DNA of 23,455 nucleotides from Acrasis kona (GCA_026419775.2 JAOPGA020000958.1:1-23455), one strand, 5' to 3'. Positions 1-8,934 are shown, counted from the stretch's first letter. Numbers and translations: made by a program. Notes: a model not told the origin generated them from the letters alone.

Positions 1-1
1 C

Positions 2-787
2 ATNTTCGCAGTCAATGCTGACTCTTCTCGCCAAAGAAGAAATTCTGATCCCACCACTGCTGCACCTACTACAACCTCTCCACCAGTACAAGTAACCACA
101 ACAGCTGCACCAACAACATGCCCACCATGCCCATGTGGAACAGTTGATGCCAATCTATCCGGAGATAACAACGCTTCACCAGCAAGAAAACAAAGACGCA
201 ACGGAGATAACTGCCCAGTTTGCAAGGCATGCCCAACTACTGCTGCCCCAACAACCACCTCACCACCAGTACAAGTCACAACTACTGCCGCACCAACAAC
301 ATGCCCACCATGCCCATGTGGAACAGTTGATGCTAACTTGTCCGGAGATAACAATGCCTCACCAGCCAGAAGACAAAGACGTAATGGTGACAACTGTCCA
401 GTCTGCAAGGCATGCCCAACTACTGCTGCCCCAACAACCACCTCACCACCAGTTCAGGTCACATCTCAACCACCAGTTGAGTCATCTCCTCCAGTTGAAG
501 CAACTACCACCTGCCCACCATGCAAATGTGGAACTGTTGATGCCAACTTATCTGGTGACAACAATGCTTCTCCAGCAAGAAGATTCAGACGCACCGGTGA
601 TCACTGCCCAGTATGCAAACAATGCCCAACAACCACAACATCCGCACCANTTCAAGTATCTAAACCAGTCACCAAAGCACCAGTTGGTAACAACGAAAGC
701 GGTGAGGACAACGCAAGAGCTTCATCTGCATCAACTTTCGCTTTAGGATTTGCAACTGTATTGGTCGCTGTTGTATCTATGTTGTAA
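2..787 (+). CDS. Secreted Cys/Thr/Pro tandem-repeat protein, probably GPI-anchored (5' partial)
   Basis: The frame is open from base 2 to a TAA at 785-787. Its first residues, FAVNA then DSS, look like the end of a signal peptide with a V-x-A cleavage site, so perhaps only the hydrophobic leader lies outside the window. The body holds three copies of a cassette of about 61-70 residues: CPPCxCGTVDANLSGD, NNASPAR, a basic R-R/K-x-R-R stretch, GDxCPVCKxCPTT, then a Thr/Pro spacer. The first Cys codons of the copies lie at 119, 302 and 512. A shortened fourth copy, with the basic stretch but without its CPVCKAC, opens the mature protein. The last 20 or so residues are a hydrophobic tail after a Ser/Asn/Gly/Ala-rich stretch, typical of a GPI-attachment signal. 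Codons ending in C or A in a uniform pattern suggest strong expression. Ns at 4 and 650 leave two residues uncertain. I do not recognise the family; a cell-surface or extracellular-matrix role is inferred. Confidence 0.8.
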   Translation, partial: XFAVNADSSRQRRNSDPTTAAPTTTSPPVQVTTTAAPTTCPPCPCGTVDANLSGDNNASPARKQRRNGDNCPVCKACPTTAAPTTTSPPVQVTTTAAPTTCPPCPCGTVDANLSGDNNASPARRQRRNGDNCPVCKACPTTAAPTTTSPPVQVTSQPPVESSPPVEATTTCPPCKCGTVDANLSGDNNASPARRFRRTGDHCPVCKQCPTTTTSAPXQVSKPVTKAPVGNNESGEDNARASSASTFALGFATVLVAVVSML

Positions 788-792
788 ATAAA
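787..792 (+). terminator. Poly(A) signal AATAAA overlapping the stop codon
   Basis: The last A of the TAA stop is the first A of AATAAA, so the 3' UTR is minimal. Confidence 0.6.
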
Positions 793-1271
793 ATTTTCAT
801 TTACTTTACATTGGTTTTAATCATCCAATACTAACTACTACTTTCTAATCTCTGTACTCTACGTTGTTCCGATAGCAATTTCACTTCTGTGTAGCAACTA
901 ATAATTTATTTTTGTACCTACTCATGAAATAACATCCACATCGGTGCTGAATGGATTTGGGTGGGCGTAACAATATTCAAAAAAGACCTTCCTCTGCATT
1001 TGCCACAATCATTACAATTCTAGTCAACTTTTCTGTTATTGTTTTGGAGGGATGAGCAGTTATGCTGATGAAGATGTTTCCTCTAGAACAAACAGTTTAG
1101 AGCCCAACACATACAATCAGTCTAAGACAAGGATCTATATTACATAAACCAACCTTGCTGAAAAAAATCACTATTAATGGTCAACATGTGTGGGGAGTTA
1201 ACAATAATAATAATATATGTCAGCTTACTGATAAATATATAATAATATAATAATTGTAAATTGACATTGAC
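788..1271. other. AT-rich intergenic region with a tectonin-like coding fragment
   Basis: No complete gene is visible. Small ORFs start at ATG 951 (34 codons, hydrophobic end) and ATG 1052 (31 codons). In a third frame, about 1101-1250, an ATG-less stretch translates to a segment with VWGVN followed by N-rich residues and I-C-Q-L. This resembles one blade of a tectonin-type beta-propeller. It lies just upstream of the beta-propeller gene at 1272 but is not in frame with it. The 3' part, 1195-1260, is a run of ATAAT repeats. Confidence 0.4.
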
Positions 1272-2125
1272 ATGGACGTAAGCAGCTTGAATATCAACAC
1301 ACCAGATGACAGCAATTGTGACTACGAGAGTACTCTTATTGCTGAATCAGATGGTAGACCTCAAGATTCCATCAAAAGAACAATAATTGCAGTAAATTTA
1401 AAGACCAAGAACAATACATTGGTAAATGATTCACATTGGAGTAATGCGACAACTATGGTGGTGATAGACGACATTGTATATGTGGTCTGTGGCTGGATTT
1501 ATACCGTTACAAGAAACGGTTGGAAGAGGGTCAGCAAAGGTAGTTTAGTGTTTTGATTATCCTAATCACATTCTCAGAGGGGACTTGGGGCTCTTCAAAA
1601 GGCATTTCTCATGATGGAAAGATATACCTTGTCTCTAGGGCGAGTGGCAAACTATTTTGCTGGGATCCTGCAACTAAGAAGCATTTTTTGGTCACGAAGG
1701 ATTTGTGGAAGAAGTGTGGATGTTTATTCTCCTTTAAAAACGATTTGTACGTGGTTACCAATAACATTTTCAAAATCAATCTGGAAGAAGGCGGGTTCGA
1801 TCAAGTCACCCATGATGATATGTGGTCAGGATACAAAGATGCAATCGTGTGGAACAACAAAATCTACGCAATATCAAGCAAGACAAAATCAATTCTCTGC
1901 TACGACCCTTCTTCAAAAACATCTCAAATTGTCGAATCGAACGAGGACGTAAAAACCAAAAGACCCATGGTTGTCGCTGGTGGAACAGTTCTTTCTTTTG
2001 GAGGTGTAATCTACGAACTAGATTTTGACAACGGTGGTCACCAAAGATATTCAAAAGACGATGGTTACAAAAGAATCAAGAGGGCAGTTTACGTACCCGC
2101 CGAAGATAGTATTTGGTGCTTATAA
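1272..2125 (+). CDS. Beta-propeller (kelch/tectonin-like) protein, two exons
   Basis: Exons are 1272-1539 and 1578-2125, and the intron 1540-1577 (38 nt, GTAGTT...CTCAG) is phase 1. Joining gives 271 aa with a smooth junction (VSK-E-GTWGSS). From about residue 50 the protein is a series of roughly 45-50-residue units. Each has a Trp-containing turn followed by a hydrophobic strand pair of the form K/D-I/L-Y-x-V/I (for example DIVYVV, GKIYLV, NDLYVV, NKIYAI, GVIYEL) and often a C/Y-x-D-P turn. This is the rhythm of a kelch or tectonin beta-propeller with about five to six blades. There is no signal peptide or membrane segment, so it is probably cytosolic, with a likely role in protein or glycan binding. 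AATAAA at 2128-2133 lies three bases past the stop. The N-terminal 40 residues are not propeller-like. Confidence 0.8.
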
Positions 2126-2127
2126 AG

Positions 2128-2141
2128 AATAAATTTTTTAT
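2128..2141. terminator. Shared bidirectional poly(A) element
   Basis: AATAAA on the plus strand at 2128-2133 is followed within a few bases by TTTTTTATT, which reads AATAAA on the minus strand. The element lies in the 61-bp gap between the convergent beta-propeller and ZSWIM-like genes and can serve both. Confidence 0.5.
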
Positions 2142-2186
2142 TGCCTTTTTTACAACCTAACATGGACATTCTTTTTTAAACGACTA

Positions 2187-5100
2187 CTACTTCTTTTTAG
2201 GAGCGACTCTGAATGTTTGCTGTAGTTGATGTTGCGAAGGTGCTTGTAAGCGTTGTTGATTAATATTAGGTGGTTGAATCATAGTTGTAGTTCTCTGTGC
2301 TACCACTGGTGGTGGTCTCTGAGGAGGTTGCTGCTGCCGCATCATTACATTCCAACCAGGTGGGAATAAATCCCTCGATGAATTGATTTTGGATATAAAG
2401 GATGGCTTGTTCCTATGTTTATCCATGATACTATCAATTAGTGTTTTCCATGATCCATTGGCCACCAAATTACTCTGTTGGAATACCTTGACCACAACCT
2501 GAAGGTAAGATACAAACCTTAAATAGTAACTTTGATTAGCAGTCAATATGACATTTAACCTTGTGACTTTTTCAGCCAAAGCTTCTACCAATATGCTAGA
2601 ATAACCCGCTCGGTAATAAGCATCGATCAACGTAATATTAACATGCTCTTTTCCATTAAATACATCTTCGTCCTTAATCATCTTGATCACATCATCAACT
2701 ACAGTGCTCGCTACAATGCTCGGATCTACTTTTCTTTTGCCCAAGGATTGAATTTCATGAATTAATAAACTTTTAAACACTTGTACATTTCTTTCTTGTT
2801 TCTTTATTAATGAATGAGCCTCTTTAAATCTAGATTCAATGTGCATGCACTCTATGACTGATTTGAGTGTTTCTACACTTGGATTAGAAGCCATTACTTT
2901 CTTCATTAATGATTCTCTCCAAGAATTATCCGATCCCATCACTCTTTTTATTTTTTCGTACAGGGCGGGACTGGGAGACATGATGAATAACATGTTGATA
3001 AACTTTAAGAAATTTGTGGCATCTCTTTTAACTTCTGCGAAACGAACTAGACGAGTTGCAATTTCTATTTTTTCTTTTTCATCATGGTCCCTACTTTGCA
3101 TTAGATTAGAACCTAATTCATATACACTTGATGCATTTGAATTGGGTAATTCTGCTAAAAGCAAGAAGATGGATTTGATCAATTCAAAATTGAAACCAGG
3201 TTGGTTGCTCTTGTGTTTTGTAAAGAATTGATGAACGAGCGCATTGGGATTTCTGGATTCCTTGATGGTCGTGCTAATGAGTAATTGTTTAGTTTGTTCA
3301 GATTGGCGAAGGGATTGATCTGATGATATTGGATCCATTTTCTTTACTACCAGAGTACGATTCGTACCATGACCTTCGCTTTGGTGAGTGACGCGAACTC
3401 CAAATCCAATGGATCGATGTATATGTAATCTTGATGATTTGGATAATCCTGGGAATTGAATTTCTGATTGAGTGTTATCTAATAAAAGAGCGTTAATGCG
3501 CGAGCAATGACCACAGCTACAACCTAATCTTTGATTGGATGGACGCATTGTTGTTGAATCTTTTAAATGACACTCTAATAGATGCACCATCAATTCAATA
3601 CTTTGATCTTTGTGTGGACCTTGAATGAATGTATTTGCTAAATTAAACATCGCAATGATATCTCTTGATTTGAATTGTATGGATGACATGATTGTGAAGA
3701 ACGTGTCCATGTCCTTTGGGTTGTTCTTGGCAACAATCGTTTCACAAACACTTTCAACGAGTTCATGATCGAGAGGGGCTGGTTTTTGATTAACAAGACG
3801 CGCTTCGTGTCGCAATGCATGTAGTAGTAGTTCAGTATCGTCATCTAACATTGAAGAGATTTCTAATAGTTGATTAACGCTTTTACTCGATGGTTGTAGC
3901 TCGAGTGCAATGGCTCTTAGATCATCTAATGGGTGAAGGTGTCGTAGTTTTTGAGAAGTTTGGATGACCCAGTCGAGTACCTGTGGATACTTTGCTGCTG
4001 ATTCTAATCCAATCTTGAGAGCTGTAACTGGTTCGAACTCTTCTATTGAATGTATGATGCCCATTAGGTAATTAACATCACCAGCTTGTCCAGCACTCGT
4101 TGCCAAATCCTTCATAATCAAAACCTTTTCCTGTTCATTGGCATTTTCTAGCACAATTGGTGCCAGACAAGATATGATCTGATTGATTGCTTTTCCTCCT
4201 TCGAAGCGATATACTTCTCTAGATTTCAAAACCCTCAATTCGTCTACAAGCGGGTAGGCAGATATCCATATTCTACACTTTTTAAACAAATCAATACAAA
4301 TCTCAGGGGACAAGACTGATAGAGCTTCCCTATTCACTCTGAAATTTGCTAATTTGGGCCTTAGTAAATTCTCCAGGGCCTCCTTATCATTTTCAGCATC
4401 TACCATTGGAGGAATGGATTGATCTTGTCGCGAAAGCATACAGGACAGGATGTAACAAAGAGAACTACACTTTTTCAAGTGTACATGGGCATGCTCTAAC
4501 GCCTCTTTATTTTTATTTAATTTAATTAGTAACAAACAAGCAACGTGATACATCTTTACTGCATTTGCATATCGATAAGCTCTTTCGTATTCTTGTTCCC
4601 TGATCAATACTTGTAAACGATGTTCAGATACCATAGGATGCTCTTCAAATTCTTTTTGTGAATTATCATCCGATCCATTCAATATATTATTTAATATTAC
4701 ATTTCTCCATCCTCTAGAAGCTGCCAGAGCAGCAGGAATAAATACTCGATTATCAGATGCACACCTTGTTAAAATACTCTTCCATTCCATTCTAAGCCTT
4801 ATTGTTAATTTACGATCCAACATGACCTCAATTAACACTTTACACAAGTTCACCAAGAATGTTTTATGAAGAAAAGGAGCGTTATAGTCCAAACGCATGC
4901 TTCTTTCATCATCGTCATCTTCTTCTTGTGGTTCTACACGATTAGGATCGAATCGTATCGTTAACTTGATGATCATTTTGATCATGGACAACACATTGTT
5001 CAAATCACCAGCGCTCTGTAATCTCCTCACGATGTCCAAATCGTTATTCAATAACTGATAAAGAGACGATGCATCAAATTGACGAATGTTTCTATCTTCA

Positions 5101-7160
5101 CATTCGCAGCTATAGGGTCGACGATGATAGTAACTATGATGATCGCTATCATCATCGTAACCACATTCACACTCCGTTTCAATTTCCTCTCCTAATTGAT
5201 ACTCTTCAATCTCATCAATGATTTGTTGTTGTGCCGCTCGTATGTTTAATCCATGAGAAGCAACTACGCTGATTGCAGGTAATGTACTTAGTAATTGATC
5301 ATCGGATGGAGGTGGTTGTAAAAGCGAAGCTTCGTTGATAGTCGGTCGAGCAGAAGGAACCGTTAGATTTCGTTCGTTTCTATCATATTGAGATAACTCC
5401 GTCAAAACCCATTCCGTGAACTGTGAATTTGATTTGAATAAATTTAATAGGACCGAAGTGAGCTCCTCTTTGGAATGTCGAGATACTATTTGACTACTTT
5501 CTTCATATTTACGAACTCTACCGGGCGTTCGGACCATTTGTATCAATGCACTACAGACGTGAATGCACCACAGTACTTGTTTTTCGCATTGAGGACAATT
5601 ACATTTAACGGACGTGACCATGTTTTGATAAAAGTATGCCTCAATGTTCCAATAGGGAGATGGCGTTGGTGGGTTGTGTGGAACACAACATGTAATCTTC
5701 TTGTGCTCTGCGAAATAAAGTGCTCCGTAGCATGATTGGTAATTTCGAGTCGCTAATTCAAATGTTTGTGGAGTGGTGTAGGCGCGGATGATGTCTTCGG
5801 TGATGATTGGGAGCGCGTTGGGGTCCTCTATTTGTTGAACCTCATTTGATTGTTCTTGTCGCTCTTGCTCTTGCATTTCATCAATTGCTTGTTGGTCCTC
5901 TTGGTAATTGAAAATGTAGTCGATGAAATCTTCATCTTCCTCAGGCTCATCTTCATCGTCGTCATTTTCTTGAACTTGTTGATTTTCATCATCATCATCG
6001 TCATCTTCGGAATCAATTACAATTACGTCACCCGAATTGTTTGAATTGTTGGCGGAAGATGATGGTGCAGGAATGTTTGCAGGTATGCTTGTCAAATCAA
6101 TTTCTACAGTGTCTGGTAGCGGCTGTTGCTGAATGGGTTCTGATTGTATATTTGGTTGTACTTCGTTTTGTATTGACGGATGATTTTCTATTTGCATAGG
6201 GTCATGTTGTTGGTTAATTGTATTTGGTTGCTCTGATGGTGGTTGGTCATTATTTTCTTCATCTTCTACCATCGGCTCTTGGTTAATTTGTTCCGTGTGT
6301 GTAGTTGTTGATTCTGCAGGTTCATTATTTTCCACTTGAATGTTTGGTTGTATTTCGTTTTGTATGACCAAAGGCTGTTGATCATTTGAATGTGTTGTAT
6401 TTGGTTGTTCTGTTGATGGGTCCTCATCATCTTCTTCCTTTTGGTTAACTTGTTCCACGGTTGATTCTATAGATGAATTGTTTTCCGCATTTTCTTCTGT
6501 TGGTTGTTGTGTGGTTTGATTTTCTTGAATGTTTTGTTGTAGTTCAGAATGAACTTCTTGTGAAGCCGGCCGTTGACCATCTGAATGTGTTGTGTTTGGT
6601 TGTTCTGTTGATGGATCCTCCTTGTCCTCTTCTTGACCTTCCTGTTTATTTTGTTCCTTTTGGTTGATTTGTTCCGTCGGTGCGGCAGTTGATTCTGTAT
6701 GTGCATTAGTTTCCGCAGTTTTGTCTGTTTGTTGTTGTGTGGGTTGGCTTTCTTCTGGATTACTGCTTGTCGATGATGAATTTGAAACGTTGGAATTTTC
6801 GTTACTAATTGCATTTCCGCTCTCTTCTGTTGGTTGTTGTGTAGGTTGACCATCTGAATGTGATGTATTTGATTGTTTTGTTGAAGCATCCTCATCGCCC
6901 TCTTGAACCTCTTCTGTCGAATGTTGATTGTTTTGTTCCGTATTATGAGTGTTCGATACTGTTGGTACATTGCTTTCCACATTTTGTTCTGTTGGTTGTG
7001 CATGTTGATTTTCCTCAGAACTGTTTGTCGATACAAGATTTGAAACGTTAGAATTTTCATTGTTATTTTGATCATTTTTATCGTTCTCTCCTTCTATTCT
7101 GGGTCTTTTTGCAGGCCTTTCGTCTTCTGACACTGGACGTTCATGTTCGTCTTTTCCCAT
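2187..7160 (-). CDS. ZSWIM4/5/6/8-like SWIM zinc-finger protein, 1657 aa, single exon
   Basis: The SWIM finger C-x-C-x(n)-C-x-H is visible at C520-x-C522 ... C532-x-H534, within TSVKCNCPQC and LWCIHVCSAL. This is the same arrangement as the ITSVxCxC ... CxHVxAL core of metazoan ZSWIM4/5/6/8. The roughly 1,100 residues after it look like an alpha-helical solenoid. They include a segment with EHRLQVLIREQEYERAYRYA, which resembles the repeat region of that family. Human ZSWIM8 is a substrate receptor of a cullin-RING ubiquitin ligase; whether this protein does the same is inference. Residues 1-430 are low-complexity Q/N/E/T/S with imperfect repeats, a basic stretch near 15-22 (RPAKRPRIEG, possible nuclear signal) and a D/E run near 385-410. 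Additional Cys/His clusters occur near residues 665-690 (CECGYDDD, CECED) and 1190 (CSCGHC). The start is the ATG at 7158-7160. No intron is needed, which is unusual beside its spliced neighbours. Confidence 0.85.
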   Translation of the reverse strand: MGKDEHERPVSEDERPAKRPRIEGENDKNDQNNNENSNVSNLVSTNSSEENQHAQPTEQNVESNVPTVSNTHNTEQNNQHSTEEVQEGDEDASTKQSNTSHSDGQPTQQPTEESGNAISNENSNVSNSSSTSSNPEESQPTQQQTDKTAETNAHTESTAAPTEQINQKEQNKQEGQEEDKEDPSTEQPNTTHSDGQRPASQEVHSELQQNIQENQTTQQPTEENAENNSSIESTVEQVNQKEEDDEDPSTEQPNTTHSNDQQPLVIQNEIQPNIQVENNEPAESTTTHTEQINQEPMVEDEENNDQPPSEQPNTINQQHDPMQIENHPSIQNEVQPNIQSEPIQQQPLPDTVEIDLTSIPANIPAPSSSANNSNNSGDVIVIDSEDDDDDDENQQVQENDDDEDEPEEDEDFIDYIFNYQEDQQAIDEMQEQERQEQSNEVQQIEDPNALPIITEDIIRAYTTPQTFELATRNYQSCYGALYFAEHKKITCCVPHNPPTPSPYWNIEAYFYQNMVTSVKCNCPQCEKQVLWCIHVCSALIQMVRTPGRVRKYEESSQIVSRHSKEELTSVLLNLFKSNSQFTEWVLTELSQYDRNERNLTVPSARPTINEASLLQPPPSDDQLLSTLPAISVVASHGLNIRAAQQQIIDEIEEYQLGEEIETECECGYDDDSDHHSYYHRRPYSCECEDRNIRQFDASSLYQLLNNDLDIVRRLQSAGDLNNVLSMIKMIIKLTIRFDPNRVEPQEEDDDDERSMRLDYNAPFLHKTFLVNLCKVLIEVMLDRKLTIRLRMEWKSILTRCASDNRVFIPAALAASRGWRNVILNNILNGSDDNSQKEFEEHPMVSEHRLQVLIREQEYERAYRYANAVKMYHVACLLLIKLNKNKEALEHAHVHLKKCSSLCYILSCMLSRQDQSIPPMVDAENDKEALENLLRPKLANFRVNREALSVLSPEICIDLFKKCRIWISAYPLVDELRVLKSREVYRFEGGKAINQIISCLAPIVLENANEQEKVLIMKDLATSAGQAGDVNYLMGIIHSIEEFEPVTALKIGLESAAKYPQVLDWVIQTSQKLRHLHPLDDLRAIALELQPSSKSVNQLLEISSMLDDDTELLLHALRHEARLVNQKPAPLDHELVESVCETIVAKNNPKDMDTFFTIMSSIQFKSRDIIAMFNLANTFIQGPHKDQSIELMVHLLECHLKDSTTMRPSNQRLGCSCGHCSRINALLLDNTQSEIQFPGLSKSSRLHIHRSIGFGVRVTHQSEGHGTNRTLVVKKMDPISSDQSLRQSEQTKQLLISTTIKESRNPNALVHQFFTKHKSNQPGFNFELIKSIFLLLAELPNSNASSVYELGSNLMQSRDHDEKEKIEIATRLVRFAEVKRDATNFLKFINMLFIMSPSPALYEKIKRVMGSDNSWRESLMKKVMASNPSVETLKSVIECMHIESRFKEAHSLIKKQERNVQVFKSLLIHEIQSLGKRKVDPSIVASTVVDDVIKMIKDEDVFNGKEHVNITLIDAYYRAGYSSILVEALAEKVTRLNVILTANQSYYLRFVSYLQVVVKVFQQSNLVANGSWKTLIDSIMDKHRNKPSFISKINSSRDLFPPGWNVMMRQQQPPQRPPPVVAQRTTTMIQPPNINQQRLQAPSQHQLQQTFRVAPKKK

Positions 7161-7772
7161 TATTATTCAACTTTTTGTGTCCCACCACTTTACAATTATG
7201 TTATTTTGGGATCATTTTCGAACTTTGTAAGCACAAGTACTGTATATAAGGAGTCAACATTACGGGTTGCAAAATCACATGCAACTATCTGCTGGACTCA
7301 ATAGGATTCAAATTAATCATTTAGAATTAGTATCGCACTTCAAATTTCAATGATCCTTACCTTGGCACAACAGATGATCTTGTCAGAAGGAGTTTGGTAA
7401 AGACAAAATCTAAATAGATGGAGTTCTTAACAGATGATGCATGGGATAAGAGGCCAGATGATCTTTCTAAATAGTTGAATGAAAAGTCTTTGGTTTGATA
7501 AGTTTAACAAAAATGGAACAAATCAAAAGCACCTAGAGGAATTAAGATGAAGCAAGCATGTTGTACAACATCGTCACAAACGACCATTACTGAACATTAT
7601 CATTTTTGGCTTTTTGACTCGCAAACTGTTTTATTAGCATAGGTGTACCTAATTGGTTTGCAATACTTGACAGTGATGATCACAGGTAAATAGCCTTATC
7701 TAGAGAGACAAGCTCGAAAATTAGATACGATATCTACACAATTAAAATAACAAGAAAATTAATAATTATACT
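7161..7772. other. Intergenic region, no complete gene
   Basis: This stretch separates the minus-strand ZSWIM-like gene from the tRNA. A 24-codon ATG ORF starts at 7279, just after the TATA-like box. From about 7345 to 7480 one frame reads protein-like residues (NFNDPYLGTTDDLVRR and, after a stop, MEFLTDDAWDKRPDDLSK), with the T/P-D-D motif recurring in frame at 7373, 7433 and 7457. Two in-frame TAG stops break it. It is either a worn gene remnant or chance, and nothing else is evident. Confidence 0.35.
7243..7250 (-). promoter_or_regulatory. TATA-like element upstream of the ZSWIM-like gene
   Basis: TATATAAG on the plus strand (CTTATATA on the minus) lies 83-90 bp upstream of the ZSWIM-like start codon. 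The element is nearly symmetric, so its direction is uncertain. Confidence 0.3.
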
Positions 7773-7855
7773 TCCCCAATGGCTCAGTCGGTTACAAGAT
7801 ATAGAGCGTCAGACTGTTAATCTGCAGGTCCCTGGTTCGAGCCCAGGTTGGGGAG
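7773..7855 (+). tRNA. trnN: tRNA-Asn (anticodon GTT) with an enlarged D-loop
   Basis: The cloverleaf can be drawn by hand. The acceptor stem TCCCCAA/TTGGGGA has seven perfect pairs and discriminator G. The D-stem is GCTC (7782-7785) with GAGC (7804-7807). The anticodon loop CTGTTAA has GTT at 7816-7818. The variable loop is AGGTC. The T-arm is CCTGG-TTCGAGC-CCAGG, perfectly paired. The anticodon stem has one unpaired outer position (T7809 opposite C). The D-loop, 7786-7803, is 18 nt long instead of the usual 8-10: a normal AGTCGGTTA is followed by nine additional bases. There is no intron next to the anticodon. The B-box GGTTCGAGCCC is intact. It is probably functional, but the insertion is odd. 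Confidence 0.88.
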
Positions 7856-7858
7856 ATA

Positions 7859-7862
7859 TTTT
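7859..7862 (+). terminator. Pol III T-tract after tRNA-Asn
   Basis: TTTT begins four bases after the last tRNA base, with a second TTTT a few bases further on. Confidence 0.55.
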
Positions 7863-8934
7863 AATATTTTCTATAATAAAGAGAAAAGTACTCTCGGAAC
7901 GACGAATTAAAGTAACGTTTGATAAAAGTCTATAATCAACTAGTTTTTGACTGTGAAGATATTTTTTTTGCATTGCTCCTTTTATGTGCTCAAGGATTTG
8001 GATCTCATTATGTAGTACTTACACCGATAATAACAAAAAAGTTGCGACCAAATCAGAGATTCAGCTCTTGTTCACTTACTTCAAATCAATCTATACTGCT
8101 CCCCATTACTTTTAAACCACATACTCAAAAAAAATATACAATATAGTTCTGTATTTTATTAATAAAACATACTCGAGTTCAACTCAGTAACCCATAATTT
8201 GAATAGCATCAGTAGTATGTCTGGAAAAGTTATCTGGTGCTACCATAACATGGTATTATGGTACTGTTGCGCCTGTCAATATTGTGTTGGCAGGTTCAAT
8301 CCCGATGTTCGCTCGTTGAATCTGGTGAATTCCACATCATTAATTCGCAACATGCATTCACTTTAACCGCGCTGATGTTCACGATTCTTGAGATACGCAC
8401 GATTCATCCTCCAACCAACGCTCTGTTATTCTGTGCCAATTTTTTTGTAAATTTTTTTGGACTCCTCCAGAATCGTTCGGGTATAAGTTATGTCGGTTAT
8501 CCCTTCGTGGTATCTGTCCTTTCACATGATCTTAATCATCTACCTGTTCACACCATGTCAACGACTTAGAACCATTTCTCATCGTTGATAGTGGGAAATG
8601 AATAAAACTCCCGTTCCTTGTGTTCAAAAAGAAGCAAGAATTGTAAATAAAGGTCTTGTTAAAAAAGATGCATGACGCTTAAATGGTAATATTTCCTATC
8701 ATATGTATAGCCTGTTTAGAAGATTCCAAATGACTTATAACGGAATCAATCGGGGAATCTGAATCGAATGGTATCATTTATACATAAGAACTTGAGAATC
8801 TTTTTTTCTCAGCCAGGAGATTGAGTTTTTCTACTTAAATAATCGAGCACTGCCTTTAAAAGAAAATAATTATCCATCAAGTCGGTTCCTTAGCAAAGGA
8901 AGGTGTATTAGGATCTATTTTAATTTTTAAAACA
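7863..8934. other. Long intergenic stretch; weak ORFs and a possible small RNA gene
   Basis: No recognisable gene is visible. The block 8217-8570 is less AT-rich than its flanks and contains two overlapping plus-strand ORFs. One is a 49-codon, Cys-rich ORF from ATG 8217 to TAA 8366. The other is a 103-codon hydrophobic ORF from ATG 8258 to TAG 8569, with AATAAA 32 bases later at 8601. The same block carries a B-box-like GGTTCAATCCC at 8293-8303 and T-runs near 8440-8458. An 8-bp hairpin lies at 8241-8263 and a perfect palindrome at 8154-8167. The segment 8610-8934 is AT-rich and should contain the promoter of the downstream zinc-finger gene. Confidence 0.4.
8154..8167. terminator. Perfect palindrome TTTTATTAATAAAA (bidirectional poly(A) signal)
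   Basis: The 14-bp sequence is its own reverse complement and contains AATAAA on each strand. It would suit the 3' end of transcripts arriving from either side, yet no coding gene ends here. Confidence 0.35.

Noticed and set aside
118-560. Spaced repeats resembling a CRISPR or minisatellite array
   Set aside because: Spacing is 183 and 210 bp and the repeats maintain one reading frame with codon-level changes; they are protein repeats.
135-746. 203-codon ORF in another frame of the first gene
   Set aside because: A shadow of the repeat gene; translated it is a His/Gln-rich sequence without a signal, while the main frame has Cys motifs, a leader end and a GPI-like tail.
951-1055. 34-codon ORF with a hydrophobic end
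   Set aside because: Short, no poly(A) signal or supporting context; could be chance in AT-rich DNA.
5985-6010. ATC/TCA trinucleotide run as a microsatellite
   Set aside because: It encodes the Asp/Glu run of the ZSWIM-like protein; short and interrupted.
6467-7075. 202-codon minus-strand ORF inside the ZSWIM-like N-terminus
   Set aside because: An alternative frame of the same low-complexity repeats; open because CAA/AAT-type codons lack stops when shifted.
8293-8303. A second tRNA gene at the B-box-like motif
   Set aside because: The flanking bases do not pair into a T-stem and no acceptor or anticodon arm can be drawn.
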